Assembly: GCF_011745365.1 (NCBI RefSeq)
Contig: NW_024468910.1
Coordinates: 698,068-762,067 of the forward strand
Reading direction: 5' to 3'
From: Cryphonectria parasitica EP155
Taxonomy: Eukaryota > Ascomycota > Sordariomycetes > Diaporthales > Cryphonectriaceae
Length of the DNA: 64,000 nt
Positions 32,916 through 44,702 of the stretch are shown here, piece by piece. The notes below the pieces were generated by a model that saw only the letters and a list, made by a program, of their open reading frames with translations, had not been told where the DNA came from and made no database searches. Position 1 is the first letter of the stretch, and each line of letters opens with the position of its first letter. The translations under genes and the position numbers were made by a program.

Positions 32916-35900
32916 TATTAATCTCAAAAGAATAAATAGCAACTAGTTCAGAAAGAATGCTAGATGAATATCGCTTAGCAATAGAAACTCAATCAACTGA
33001 GCAAAAACATTCTCTTGAAGCAAGTATCGAATCCTGTTGATTACAGAAGTCTTAGCTGAATATTCTGCTATAATAATAACTGCTTAATATATCTCTTGAA
33101 TAAGAAAGGCTCAGAATGGTTCTCTTAGAAATCTAAACATTGCAGACAGATAGCGATAGCAGAGCGAGGACATACGCTCAGCATCATGAGCAGCAACTCG
33201 GACTGCTCTAGCATCACGGAACAGAGCATTCAGGTGTTAGAGGAAGGACTTAGCAACAATACCTTTCAGCATTCTTCATCACCTATGCTAAGCACTACGA
33301 TCAGAGATGTAAATAAGGGATAATACTCTCTTGATTACTGGTACAAACACCTAAGCAACACCGAAAAAGCCTCTCAAGCAACAGAAGGATCAAGCCAGAA
33401 CGAACAACCTAGCAGCCCGCCGAAGTCTCCCGTGAACAACATACTCAACAAGCTTAAAGAAAGATTTCCTTTCAGCATTAGGTAGAACAAGAAAACAACA
33501 TGAATTAAGTATCTCATCTATGAAATAAAGCTAGAAAAGCTCTTCACTTATATTCCCTTGCAAAACATTAAAGCATAACAAAACAAGAATCCTTAGATCA
33601 GCTTACTTCACAACCTACATCACAAGCTAGCATAGATCTCCTGCACCTATTATAGCTGCTGAACACACTTCTCGGAGAAGATGCAATACAAATAGTTCCC
33701 CGTTAGAAAACCAGAATAAATCCTTCAAGCTGTTAAGAAACAGAAACTCCGCTTCAGGAAAATTCTCAACAGGCAGCATTACAATACATATATCGAGCTA
33801 CTAAACAACTGCCCTGAGCAATGCATGAATAAGAAAATAGAGTAGTAGCAATGCAGAATAACACTCTGCACAATTCATATTAATAACAAGATTTGTAACT
33901 AGCATTAATAGAAGAAAGATTAGGAATAATGATGATATAAGCAAAAGCAAGCTAAGAAGCTTGCTCAAGAAGCAGCGAAGTAAGCTTAGAAAAACAAGCA
34001 GCTCTCAGCAATTCCAAAAGAATAGAATTGCTTATAAAAGAACTGCAGATAATCAGATTAGAACAGTTTCTATATAAAGCTTTTAAAGCAGATTATACTC
34101 ATATCAAGTTTGATATATACATTCAAGAATACAAGTATAGCGCACTATTGAATAGTAGCGCTCAGAGAAACTTTATATTCCCATATATTATTAATCAGGC
34201 ATAACTATAATAGAGATGAAAGAGACGCTCATATACCCTCAGCACTATAAAAGAATAATCTATTACATATAACCAAGGAATAATTAATAAGAAAACTAAT
34301 TATCTATCTATCTCAATCCAAGAATGCATAACCAGAGCTTCCTTTGATATCATGAATACAGCACAGCATGAGCTAATTATAGAACTTTCATAGCTCAAGG
34401 AGCACAATCCTCGAATCAATTAAACTACTAGCTAGATCTCCTGAGAACAAGCTGTATCCAGAGAGATAGTTATAATCAACGATGCAGGATGGAAGCCAGT
34501 GATTGAAGAATACTCGGGAAAAGAAGCTTTATACAACTTCATATATACCTTCAAATCAGCAGAGCTGGCAGTTCAAAGAGAAGAACCAAGTGATAAGCGA
34601 ATCCAAATAGTGCTAGAGCGCTAGCAGGTTAGCAAAACAACGGAAGCGAGACTCTCAGCACGACGGTTCGCCCCGGAGCGACAAAGAAAAGCTTCAGAAA
34701 GTGAATTATAGATCCACACAGGAAAAACCTCGAAACCAGGCCCTCGAGCGCTCGATCCAGCTCGGAGCGAACACTCAAAGCTCTCAAAAACATCACCAAA
34801 AACAATGAACGAAAAGAAGCACGCTCAACAGTACTTACTGTTCCTTCAGATAGCAGAAACAGCATAAGAATTAGAACTAATACTCGCAAACATACTACAA
34901 GAATATTACAAGTTCAAGAAGCTATTCCAGAGAGAATTGGATATAGGATTATCAGAATACAGCTTATACAATTACAAGATCCTACTATAAGAAGGAAAAC
35001 AGCCCAAGTTCTTCCTCATCTACGGATTAGATAAGCTATAGCTGAAGGCATTTAAGGAGTATCTCGATGAGAATCTCAAAAAGGAATATATATGATCATT
35101 GCAATTACCAGCAGAATACCCTATTCTGTTTATACTTAAGAAAAATAGCAAACTCAAGCTATATATTAATTATAAGCAATTTAATGATATTATAATTAAG
35201 AACTAATATCTGTTACTGCTTATTAAGGAATTACGAGATAGATTGCAAGAAGCATAGTAGTTTATAGCTCTAAACCTAAAAGAAGCTTACAATCTGATCA
35301 GAATAAAGAAAGAAGAGGAATGGAAAACTGCTTTCAGAATATGCTACAAATACTACGAATACTTGATCATACTCTTCGGTTTAACAAATGCTCCAGCTTT
35401 ATTCCAAGAAATAATTAATTACATTCTGTACAAATACTTGAATCAGTTTATTATTACATATCTTAATAATATTCTTATTTACTCTTAAATACTAGAAGAG
35501 TATAGAAAATATATGAAAACAGTATTACAAATGCTTTAGAATGCAAAACTCCTTATAGAACCTGCAAAGAGTTACTTTCATATACAGAAAGTTAACTATC
35601 TCGGATTCACAATCAAGCCAGAATGCATCAAATCACAGAAAGATAAAGTAAAAGCTATCAGAAACTAGCTAATCCTCAGGAATATTAGGAATATTAAGTC
35701 TTTTCTTGAATACATCAATTTCTACAAGCAATTCATTAAGAACTATAGCCAAATCGCACATTCTCTTATAAACCTTATCAAAAAGAATCAATTCTTCGAA
35801 TAAACCTTCAAAGTATAAGAAGCTTTTAACGAAATCATTAAGCACATTACCTTAGAACCAATTCTATATAAAGCAGATTCTTATAAACCTTTTGAAATTG

Positions 35901-37686
35901 AAACTGATATATCAGATTATATACTCAGAGAATAACTTAGTTAGCAAGATAATCAAAAGCATCTAAGAATTATAAGCAACTTCTTAAAGAAGTTAAACAG
36001 CTTAGAAATCAATTACGAAATCCCTAATCAGAAGCTTATAGCAATAGTAAAAGCTTTCAAGAAATAGCAATACTACCTCATTAGCATACAGCATTCGATT
36101 ACAGTTCACTCAGATTACAAGAATCTAATTACATTCATAATAACTAAAGTTTTGAACAAGCAACAAGTTAGATAAGCAGAATTCCTCTTACAGTTTAACT
36201 TCAAGATTATATATTGCAAAAGCTCAGAGAATAAACAAGCAGATGCTCTTAGCAGAAAATCAGATTATTAAAGCACAGATTCCTTGAATATATAAAACAT
36301 CTTTGCTTAAAAAAGTTAGAAAATCTTATTAATGCATATAAAGAGCTGAATGCTACTTTCAGAATTAAATCTTCAGAAAAGAATCCAGAATTAATAACTC
36401 CAAATGAATAAAATAATTATATCAAGAATATATATAGTACATTAGCATATGAATATCAGAGAATTAGAGCAATTTATAAATATATTAAAAGATATTAGAA
36501 TCTGCTAAGCTTTAGAAAAAGAATTGAAAACATTTTATAATAATGCAATAGCTGCAAAAAGAATAAAACAAAAAAATATAAGCTTTATAAACTACTATAT
36601 CCCTTATTAGTACTTATAATTATTTAGCAATTTATTAATCTAGATTTTATTATTAAGCTATCTTTCTTACAAAAACTCTTAATTAAGATATAATATAATA
36701 GCATTCTAGTAATAGTTTGCAGATTAAGCAAGTATATTTACTTTCTTTCTTATAAGAAGAGTAGTATAGCAGAGAAACTTATATATATATTCCTTAGAAT
36801 AATTATTGCAAACTATAGCATATTAGAAGAAGTAATCTCTAATAGAAATAGAAAGTTTAATTCAAAGTTTTAAACTTTGCTTATAAAACAACTTAGAATA
36901 TATTACAAAATATTTACAGCATTTTACTCACAAACAGATAAATAAATAAAAAAAATAAATCAGATTATTAAATAATACTTTCAATACTATATTAACTAGA
37001 AACAGAATAACTGAATTAATCTATTACTTCTTATATAATTTGCTTATAATAGCGCAAATATAAGTATAACAAAGAAATTGCTATTCTTTATATTCTATAA
37101 ATATAATCTAATAGCTTATTACAAAGTACTATTAGAAGCAGATACAGAAGCTGCAAACAAAAGAATTAAGAAGATTAAGAAAGTTCAGAAAAAACTTTAA
37201 TTAGAATTACAATTCATTTAGAAATGAATAGTACAATATGCAAACTCCAAAAGAATTAAGAGATCAATCCTATAGAAAAGAGATAAAATCTATTTACTTT
37301 AGAAAAATATTAAAATAATCAGATTTAGCAACAAACTCGATTATAAGAAGTTGGAATTATTCAAAATCTTATAACAGATCTTCTTAGTTAATTACGAATT
37401 AGCATTATCTTATAGAATAAGAATATATCCGGTTTTTCATATCTTATTGCTGGAACTAGCAGTATAGAAAGCATTAATAAATAATATAGCAAAAGTGGAA
37501 AATAATAAGTCAGAATATAAAATAGAGAAAATTCTTAAGTATAGAAGCATAAATATTACAAGGGAATATCTTATTAAGTGGAAAGAATACTCAGCAAGCG
37601 AAAACTCATAAGAATTACAGAAGAATGTTGAAAATGCTTAGAAAAGAATAGCTGAGTATTGAAAAAGGAAAGAAACTAGTACCTAG
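32916..37686 (+). pseudogene. A4 pol
   Basis: Colinear with A3 pol: protease near 34140-34180, reverse transcriptase near 34980-35700 (the catalytic motif reads YLNN near 35460), RNase H to about 36260, integrase to about 37250, chromodomain near 37515-37680. Heavy decay; no open stretch of note on this strand. Ends at TAG 37684-37686. Confidence 0.84.
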
Positions 37687-38336
37687 GATGGTTGCTTTGC
37701 CCTAAACCGAAACTCAGAAGCCTCGGAAGCTTCATTCTTCAGAAAGCTCAACCAGTCAATCACAGAATTCCCCAAGTTCACAGAATTCCAATCAAAACTC
37801 TCAAAAGAGGAATCTTCAGCTGTAATAGCAGATTCCTCAGTTACTACAGCCTGCACTTCAGCAGCAATACGCGCCCTCTCAGCTTTAGCTTCCTCAGCCT
37901 CCTCTTTCTCAAGCTTTTCAAGATTCGTAAAGCTTCAACAAATAGCCCGAGATATTCTTTCGCGCTACATCTTCTTTTGTTAATGCAGTTAAAGCAATTT
38001 TAACTCCAACTCTTCTATCTTATTCTTCAGCTTTCAATATTGAATAGAAGTAAGAAGAAGTTTAGCAGCATTCGTTGATTTCAGAATATTACACTTAGCG
38101 CAATTCTAAGAAACGCATTCCGAGTAACAGAATGAATTATGAGGAGAAACAATATACAATTGCAAACTCTAACTGTTGCAATAAGAACAGGAATGTATAT
38201 TGAAACTGTTTGAGAGAATAAACTGAAGAAGAAAGCTTTTCTGTTTTTTTTTATCAGAACGAGGATTCGAAGATTTCGGTTTCGCAATTTTGTTAATTCT
38301 ATTCAATATCTCGATTAGGAAGACAAGATCATGAAT
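37683..38336 (-). pseudogene. A4 antisense accessory gene, alpha version
   Basis: 218 codons in one frame. Its stop (complement 37683-37685) shares CTAG with the pol stop, the uninterrupted version of the site disrupted in A3. The start reads ATT. Coiled-coil and DWNSV-type acidic C-terminus are recognisable, with the same internal TAA as the other alpha copies. The cysteine array is mostly lost to C-to-Y changes. Confidence 0.7.
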
Positions 38337-38400
38337 ACAGAGACTTGCTAGAATACTTATGAAAGATTGTTGAAAATAACAACTAATAGAAGGAAGATGA

Positions 38401-38690
38401 TATTATAATCTATTCAGTATGCAGATTATAAAATAGATTACAAGTAATAAGAACTAAGTATTAAGAATTCAACGTTCTAATAAAATATTGATTATATAAT
38501 TCAGGATTAGGATTGTAAAGGAGAGAGGATTGCTAAGCTCGCTAATGATTCCGATGAGCTTTATATCTAGGATCGCTAAGCTTGCTAACAATCCCAACGA
38601 GCTTCATACCTAGAATCGCTAAGCTCGCTAACGATCCCAACGAGCTATACTGAAGAGCTGAATATATAAGAATACGTTCATTACTACTAG
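38401..38690 (+). repeat. A4 3' LTR, first part (remainder 46197-46401)
   Basis: Begins TATTATAATC (TGTTATAACC after RIP), has three tandem units like its partner, and stops at ACTAG where A5 entered. The remaining part carries the TACATAGCTCTTCAGTTG stretch and ends GTGCTTATTATA at 46401. Confidence 0.87.
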
Positions 38691-39144
38691 TGTAATGAGC
38701 ACTGCAGCAATCCGAAGATTCCTAAGTATACGAAGGGGTTTATGCTAACAAGAGCGGTGTCAAAGTATCAAGTCCTTGAATACGGAACCGTACAAGTCCT
38801 AATAAGCGATGCAAGTGTTCACTGCCTTTGGGGCTACTCAGTGTATGAAACTGAATACTTAGATTGATAACTGAAGAGCTATGTACTGAATCCTTCTAAT
38901 GGTAATGACTGTGTTCTTATATATCCAGCTCTTTAGTATGGATCACTGTCTGGCAGCGTCCCGCGGATCACTGCGGTGATTCGGGTGAGCCTAGTGAGCT
39001 GTGCTTCTGGTGCTTCTAGTAATCCATCCCTGTCTCCTTCCTAGGTTATGTAATCAATGCTTTGTCAGAATGTTGGGTTCTTGACATCTGGTCCTTGTTG
39101 CTCGTGATCTGTTTCGTGATCTGCATGTTGGATGGGTTATAATA
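38691..39144 (-). repeat. A5 3' LTR, variant central cassette
   Basis: Constant ends as in A2, but between the AGCTCTTTAGT arm and GTTATGTAATCAATGC it carries a different ~100-bp block with CTGTCTGGCAGCGTCC and GATCACTGCGGTGATTCGGG. It lacks both the GATCGCTGGCGAG repeats and the CCCTAACCCT motif. Its partner at 45738 has the same block. Confidence 0.9.
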
Positions 39145-39209
39145 TCATCTCCCTTCTATCAGTCGTTGTTCCCAACGATCTTTCGTAAGTATTCTGGCAA
39201 GTTTTCCGT

Positions 39210-39946
39210 ATGCCTGATCTTGCCTTCCTAATTGAGATGTTGAGCAGGATCGAGAAATCTTTTTCCAAGAAAACTGAACAGCGTAACCGTTTTTTTCTAG
39301 CTGTTGATCAGTTTGGTTTTGAGATTATGCCTTGTACTGCTTGCACTTCCTGGGGCCTGGTATGCAAGATGATGGATGATGCAAAGCGTTGTTCTCAGTG
39401 TATCCGTTGTGCTTGTTCTTGTGATGGCTGTGGGGTTTCTGTTTCTGCTCGTAAGTCCCCTTTTTCTCCTTTTCTAATCCCTTCGCTGATGCTCTTCTTT
39501 TTTCCTTAGTTTCGCGCATTATAGCAGAAGATAAGAGGCTGGAATCGAAGGAGCGGGAGGCGGAGGCAGAGTTAGAAGGGGCTCATCGTCGAGCGTTGGA
39601 AGTTCTTGACGAGGCGCGCGCGAAGATCTCGGAGTCCGCTGCCCGTCTTGCTCGCCTGCGCATCCAGCGTAGATCTCTTGCCTCTCGGGGCGCTCAAATG
39701 GTGAATGCGGGTCTCGAGTCTCTTGACGAGCTGGATGAGCGGGAACGTCGTGAGGAGGAGGAATGCAACCTTGCTGCATCGGTTCGTGAGGCAGTATCAG
39801 CTGAGAGTATTTTGGCTGAGGATCCCTTGTTTGATGATTTTGACTGGAACTCTGTTAATCCTAGTGGGGCTGTTGTGGATTATTCTGGATTTTTGGGTGA
39901 GACGGTGGGCTCTGGGCCTCTCTCCGGGCTGGAGCGGTTGTCTTAG
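39210..39946 (+). CDS. Intact antisense accessory gene of A5 (Zn2Cys6-like, coiled coil)
   Basis: Two exons, 39210-39450 and 39510-39946, joined by a 59-nt intron (GTAAGT...TTTTTTCCTTAG; candidate branch points CTAAT or GCTGAT). Splicing keeps the frame and gives 225 residues. The start ATG matches the conserved N-terminus M-x-DLAFLIEM. Cysteines at 42, 45, 52, 61, 64 and 71 are spaced C-x2-C-x6-C-x8-C-x2-C-x6-C, which fits a Zn(II)2Cys6 binuclear cluster, although the first loop (TSWGLV) lacks the usual basic residues; extra cysteines lie at 67, 69 and 74. Residues about 85-165 are a Glu/Arg/Ala-rich coiled coil with SLDELDERE at 151-159. An acidic segment EDPLFDDFDW (184-193) and a short Gly/Ser tail follow. 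Similarly organised short hypothetical proteins are, to my recollection, common in ascomycete genomes. DNA or RNA binding is inferred, not shown. GC-rich against decayed gag-pol. The stop overlaps that of pol. Confidence 0.85.
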
Positions 39947-42900
39947 GTGCTGGTCTTCCTTTTCCAATATTCAGCTATCTTTTCCTGAGCATTTTCAACG
40001 TTCTTCCGTGGTTCTCATGAGTTTTCGCTTGCTAGGTAGCCTTTTCATTTGATGAGGTATTCCCTCGTGCTGTCTGTGCTTCTGTGCTTGAGAATCTTTT
40101 CTACCTCATACTCTGGTTCATTGTTTTCCACTTCTGCTGTATTATCTGTTGGTGTTTTCTGTGCTGCTGGTTCCAGCAGTGAAATATGGAAGACCGGGTG
40201 TATCCTCATCCCATAAGGTAATGCTAATTCGTAATTAACCGGGGAGATTTGTTATAAGATTTTGAATGGTTCCAACTTTTTGTAATCGAGTTTGTTGCTG
40301 GATCTGGTTGTTTTGATGTTTTTTCGAAGTAGGTAGATCTTATCTCCCTTCTGTAGAATTGGTCTTTCAATCCTTTTGGAGTTTGCATACCGCGTTATTC
40401 GTTCTTGAATGAATTGTAATTCTGATCGGAATTCTTTCTAAACTTTCTTGATCTTCTTAACTCTTTTATCTGCAGCTTCTGCATCTGCTTCTTGCAGTGC
40501 CTCGTGGTAAGCTGTTGGGTTGTATCTGTAGAGCGTGAAGAATGGTGATTTCTTCGTTGTACTCATGTTCGCGCTATTATAAGCGAACTGTGCGAGAGGC
40601 AATAGATTAACCCAGTTGTTCTGTTTCTGGTTGATGTAGTGTTGAAGATACTGTTCGATAATCTGATTCATTCTTTCTGTCTGTTTATCTGTTTGTGGGT
40701 GAAATGCTGTAGATATTCTGTGGTGTGTTCCGAGTTGTTTCATGAGCGAAGTTCAAAACTTCGAGTTGAACTTTCTGTCTCTATTGGAGATCACTTCCTC
40801 TAGCGTGCTGTAGTTAGCGATGATCGTTCTGAGAAATGCATATGCAAGTTCCTCTGCTGTACTGCTTTCCTTGTAAGAGAGAAAATAAGCATACTTGCTT
40901 AGTCTGCAAACTATTACTAGAATGCTGTTGTATTGCACTTTAGTTAAGAATTCTCGTAAGAGAGATAGCTTGGTAATGAAGTCTAGACTGATGGATTGCT
41001 AAACAATCGTAGATATTGGTAAGGAATGCAGTAGTCTGTAAGGCTTGTATCTTTCTGCTTTATTCTTCTTGCAGCTATTGCATTGTTGTAGAATGCTCTT
41101 AATCCTTTTCCTAAGGCCTGGTGGGTTCCAGTGTCTTTTGAGGCGTTCGTAGGTTGCTCTGACTCCCTGGTGCCCGTGTGCTGGTGCACTGTATATATCC
41201 TTGATGTAGTTGTCTTATTCATCTGGAGTCATCGATTCTGGATCTCTTCCCGAGGGTTCAATTCTGAGAGCAGCGTTCAGTTCTCTATGTGCGTTAATGA
41301 GATTTCCTGACTCGTCTTGAGCGAAGATGTTCTGTATATCCGAGGAATCTGCATCTTGATGGTCTAATCTTCTGCTGAGAGCGTCTGCTCGTCCATTCTC
41401 TGAGCCTTTGCAGTGCACAATCTTGAAGTTGAATTGTAAGAGGAATTCTGCCTATCTGACTTGTTGCTTGTTCAAGACTTTGGTTGTTATGAATGTAGTC
41501 AGATTCTTATAATCCGAGCGAACTATGATCGGATATTGCGCGCTAATAAGATAGTATTGCTACTCCTTGAAGGCTTTCACTATTGCTATGAGTTCCTGAT
41601 CAGAGATCCTGTAGTTGATTTCCGGGCTATTTAACTTCTTTGAGAAGTTGCTTACAATCCTTAGACGTTCTTAGTTGTCTTGCTGACCAAGTTGTTCTTC
41701 GAATACATATTCTGATACATCAGTCTCAACTTCAAAGGGTTTGTAGGGGTCTGCTTCATACAGAACTGGTTCTGAGGTGATGTGCTTGATGATCTCATCA
41801 AAGGCTTCTTGTGCCTTGGGGGTTTATTCGAAAGGCTGTTCTTTTTTGGTGAGATTTGTAAGAGGGTATGCGATCCGGCTGTAGTTCTTAATGAACTGCC
41901 TGTAGAAGTTGATATATTCGAGGAAAGATCTAACATCCCTGATATTTCTGGGAATTGGCTAGTTCCTGACAGCTTCTACTTTGTCTTTCTGTAGCTTAAT
42001 GCATTCTGGCTTGATTGTGAATTCGAGGTAGTCGACTTTTTGTATGTGAAAGTGGCTCTTTGCAGGTTCTACAAGAAGCTTCGCATCCTGGAGCGTTTGC
42101 AATACTGTTTCCACGTATTTCTTGTATTCTTCCAATATCCAAGAGTAAATAAGAATGTTATTGAGATAGGCAATAATGAACTGATCCAGGTGCTTATATA
42201 GGATATAATTGATTATTTCCTGGAATAATGCTGAAGCGTTCGTTAAACCAAAGAGCATAACCAAATATTCGTAGTATTCGTAGCATATTCTGAAAGCAGT
42301 TTTCCATTCTTCTCCTTTCTTTACTCTGATCAGATTGTAAGCTCCTTTTAGATCTAGAACTGTAAACCACTATACTCCTTGCAGCCTATCTTGTAATTCC
42401 TTGATAAGTAGCAATGAATATCAGTTCTTAATCATAATATCGTTGAATTGCCTGTAATCAATGCATAGCCTGAGCTTGCTGTTTTTCTTGGATATAAACA
42501 GAATGAGATATCCTGCTAATGATTGCAATAGTTGTATATATCCTTTCTTAAGGTTCTCGTCGAGGTACTCCCTAAATGCCTCTAGCCGTGCCTTATCTAG
42601 TCCGTAGATGGGGAAGAATTTGAGCTGTTTCCCTTCTTGTAGCGGGATCTCGTAGTTGTATAAGCTGTATTCTGGCAATCCTGTATCCAATTCTTCCTGG
42701 AATAGTTTCTTGAACTTGTAGTATTCTCGTAATATGTTCGCAAGTGTTGGTTCTGGTCCTTGTGCTGTTTCTGCTACCTGGAGGAACAGTAGGTACCGTT
42801 GAGCGTGCTTCTTTTCTGATAGCGTTTTCGAGGGCCTTGAGCGTTCGCTCCGGGCTGGAGCGAGTGCTCGAGAGCCTGGTTTCGAGGTTTTTCCTGTGTG

Positions 42901-44702
42901 GATCCACAATCCACATTCTGAAGCTTTTCCTTGTCGCTCCGGGGCGGACCGACTTGCTGAGGGTCTCGCTTCCGTTGTTTTGCTAACCTGTTGGCGCTCT
43001 GGCACTGTTTGGGTTCGCCTATTACTAGATCCTTCTCCTTGAACTGCCAGCTCTGCTGACTTGGAAGTATGTGTGAAGTCGTGTGAAGCTTCTTTTCCTG
43101 AGTATTCTTCAATCACTAGCTTCGATCCTGCGCTGTTGATTGTAACTATCTCTCTGGATACAGCTTGTTCTCATAAGAGCTAGCTAGTAGTTCAATCGAT
43201 TCGAGGATTGTGCTTCTTGAGCTATAGAAGCTCCATAATCAGCTCATGCTATGCTGTATCCGTAATATCGAAGGAAGCCCTGATTATGCATTCTTGGATC
43301 AAGATAGGTAGATAATCAGTCTTCTTATCAATTACTCCTTAGTTGTATGCAACAGATTGTTCTTTTACAGTGCTGAGGATGTATGAGCATCTCTTCCATC
43401 TCCATTGTAGTTGTGCCTGATTGATGATGCGTAGGAATATGAAGTTTCTCTGAGCGCTACTGTTCAATAGTACGCTGTATTTGTGTTCTTGAATGTATAT
43501 GTCGAACTTGATGTGAGCGTAATCTGTTCTAGAAGCTTCACATAGGGACCGTTCCGGTCTGATCGTCTGCAGTCCCTTTACAGGCGATTCTGTTCTTTTG
43601 GGTTCATCGAGGACTGTCTGTTCTTCTGAGCCTGCTTCGCTGCTTCTTGAGCAAGCTTCTTAGCTTGCTTTTGCCCATATCATTGTTATTCCTGGTCTTT
43701 CTTCTGTTAATGCTAGTTGCAAATCTTATTATTGATATGAATTGTGCAGAGTATCGTTTCATACTGCTACTACTCTATCTTTTTATCTATGCATTGCATG
43801 GAGCAATCATCCGGTAGCCCGATGTATGCATTGTGATGTTGTCTGTTGAGAACCTCTCTGAAGCGGAGTTCCTGTTCTTCAACAGCCTGAAGGATTTGTT
43901 CTGGTTCTCTAACGGGAAACCATTCGTGTTGCACCTTTTCTGAAAAATGCGTTCTGCAGCTATAATAGATGCAGGAGATCCAAGCCAGTTCGTGATGTAG
44001 GTTGTGAAGTGGGCTGATTCGAGGATTCTCGTCTTCTCGTGCCTCGATATTCTGCAAGGGGATGCAGGTGAAGAGCTCCTCCAGCCCTATTCCGTAAACG
44101 AGATATTCGACCCATATTGTTTCCTTGTTCCACCCAATACCGAAAGGGAACCTTCCCTTAGGATTGTCAGGCATGTTGTGCGCGGGAAGCTTTTGCAAGC
44201 TGCTAGATTGTTTGCTCTAGCTTGATCCTTCTGTTGTCTGAGAGGCGTTCTCTGTATTGCTTAGATGTTCGTACTAGTAGCCAAGAGAGTACCATCCCTT
44301 GTTCATATCCCTGGTTATAGTGCTTAGCGTAAGCGATGAAGAACGTTGAAGAGTATCGTTATTAAGCCCTTCTTCCAACGCCTGAATGCTCTGTTCCACG
44401 ATACCAGAGCAGTCCAAGTTGCTACTCGTGGGGGTGCTGGGCATGCACCCTCGCTCTGCTGTTGCTATTTGTCTGCAGCGCCGAGGTTTCTGAGAGAACC
44501 ATCCTGAACCTTCCTTACTCGAGAGATGTATTAAGCAGTTGTTATCATAGCAGAATATCCAGCTGAGACTTCCGTGATTGATAGAGTTCGACACTTGCTC
44601 CGAGGGGGTATTTTTGCTTAGTTGATTGGATTTCTGTTGTCGAGCAATATTCACCTGGCATCCTTTCTGAACTGGTTGCTATTTGTTCTTCCGGGGTTGA
44701 TA
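39943..44702 (-). pseudogene. A5 pol, best preserved copy
   Basis: From 44702 down: linker and protease (about 43440-43510); reverse transcriptase with [26 protein letters not shown] (42421-42690) and YLNN at 42157-42168; RNase H (about 41400-41940, ending CKGSENGRADALSRR); integrase with the HGHQGVRATYERLKRHW...CNSCKKNK zinc-binding region (about 41060-41190), NRDRKFNSKF (DRD read as NRD) and [15 protein letters not shown] (about 40665-40710); and a chromodomain with EYEVEKILKHRSTD and YLIKWKGY (about 40035-40115). TAG from CAG or TGG and a few missense changes inactivate it. The stop TAA (complement 39943-39945) overlaps the TAG of the opposite-strand gene. Confidence 0.92.

Noticed and set aside
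39519..39779. 86-codon minus-strand frame opposite A5 exon 2
   Set aside because: Pro/Arg-rich shadow of a GC-rich coiled-coil exon on the plus strand.
42744..42986. Plus-strand frame of 80 codons, repeated in several copies (9427, 26661 minus, 34629 minus, 52325 minus)
   Set aside because: Recurs only because it lies opposite the conserved protease-RT linker; Leu/Val-rich with no codon constraint.
42593..43112. Overlapping minus-strand frames of 107 and 112 codons beside A5 RT
   Set aside because: Alternative frames of the same pol segment; only the 42421-43116 frame matches reverse transcriptase.
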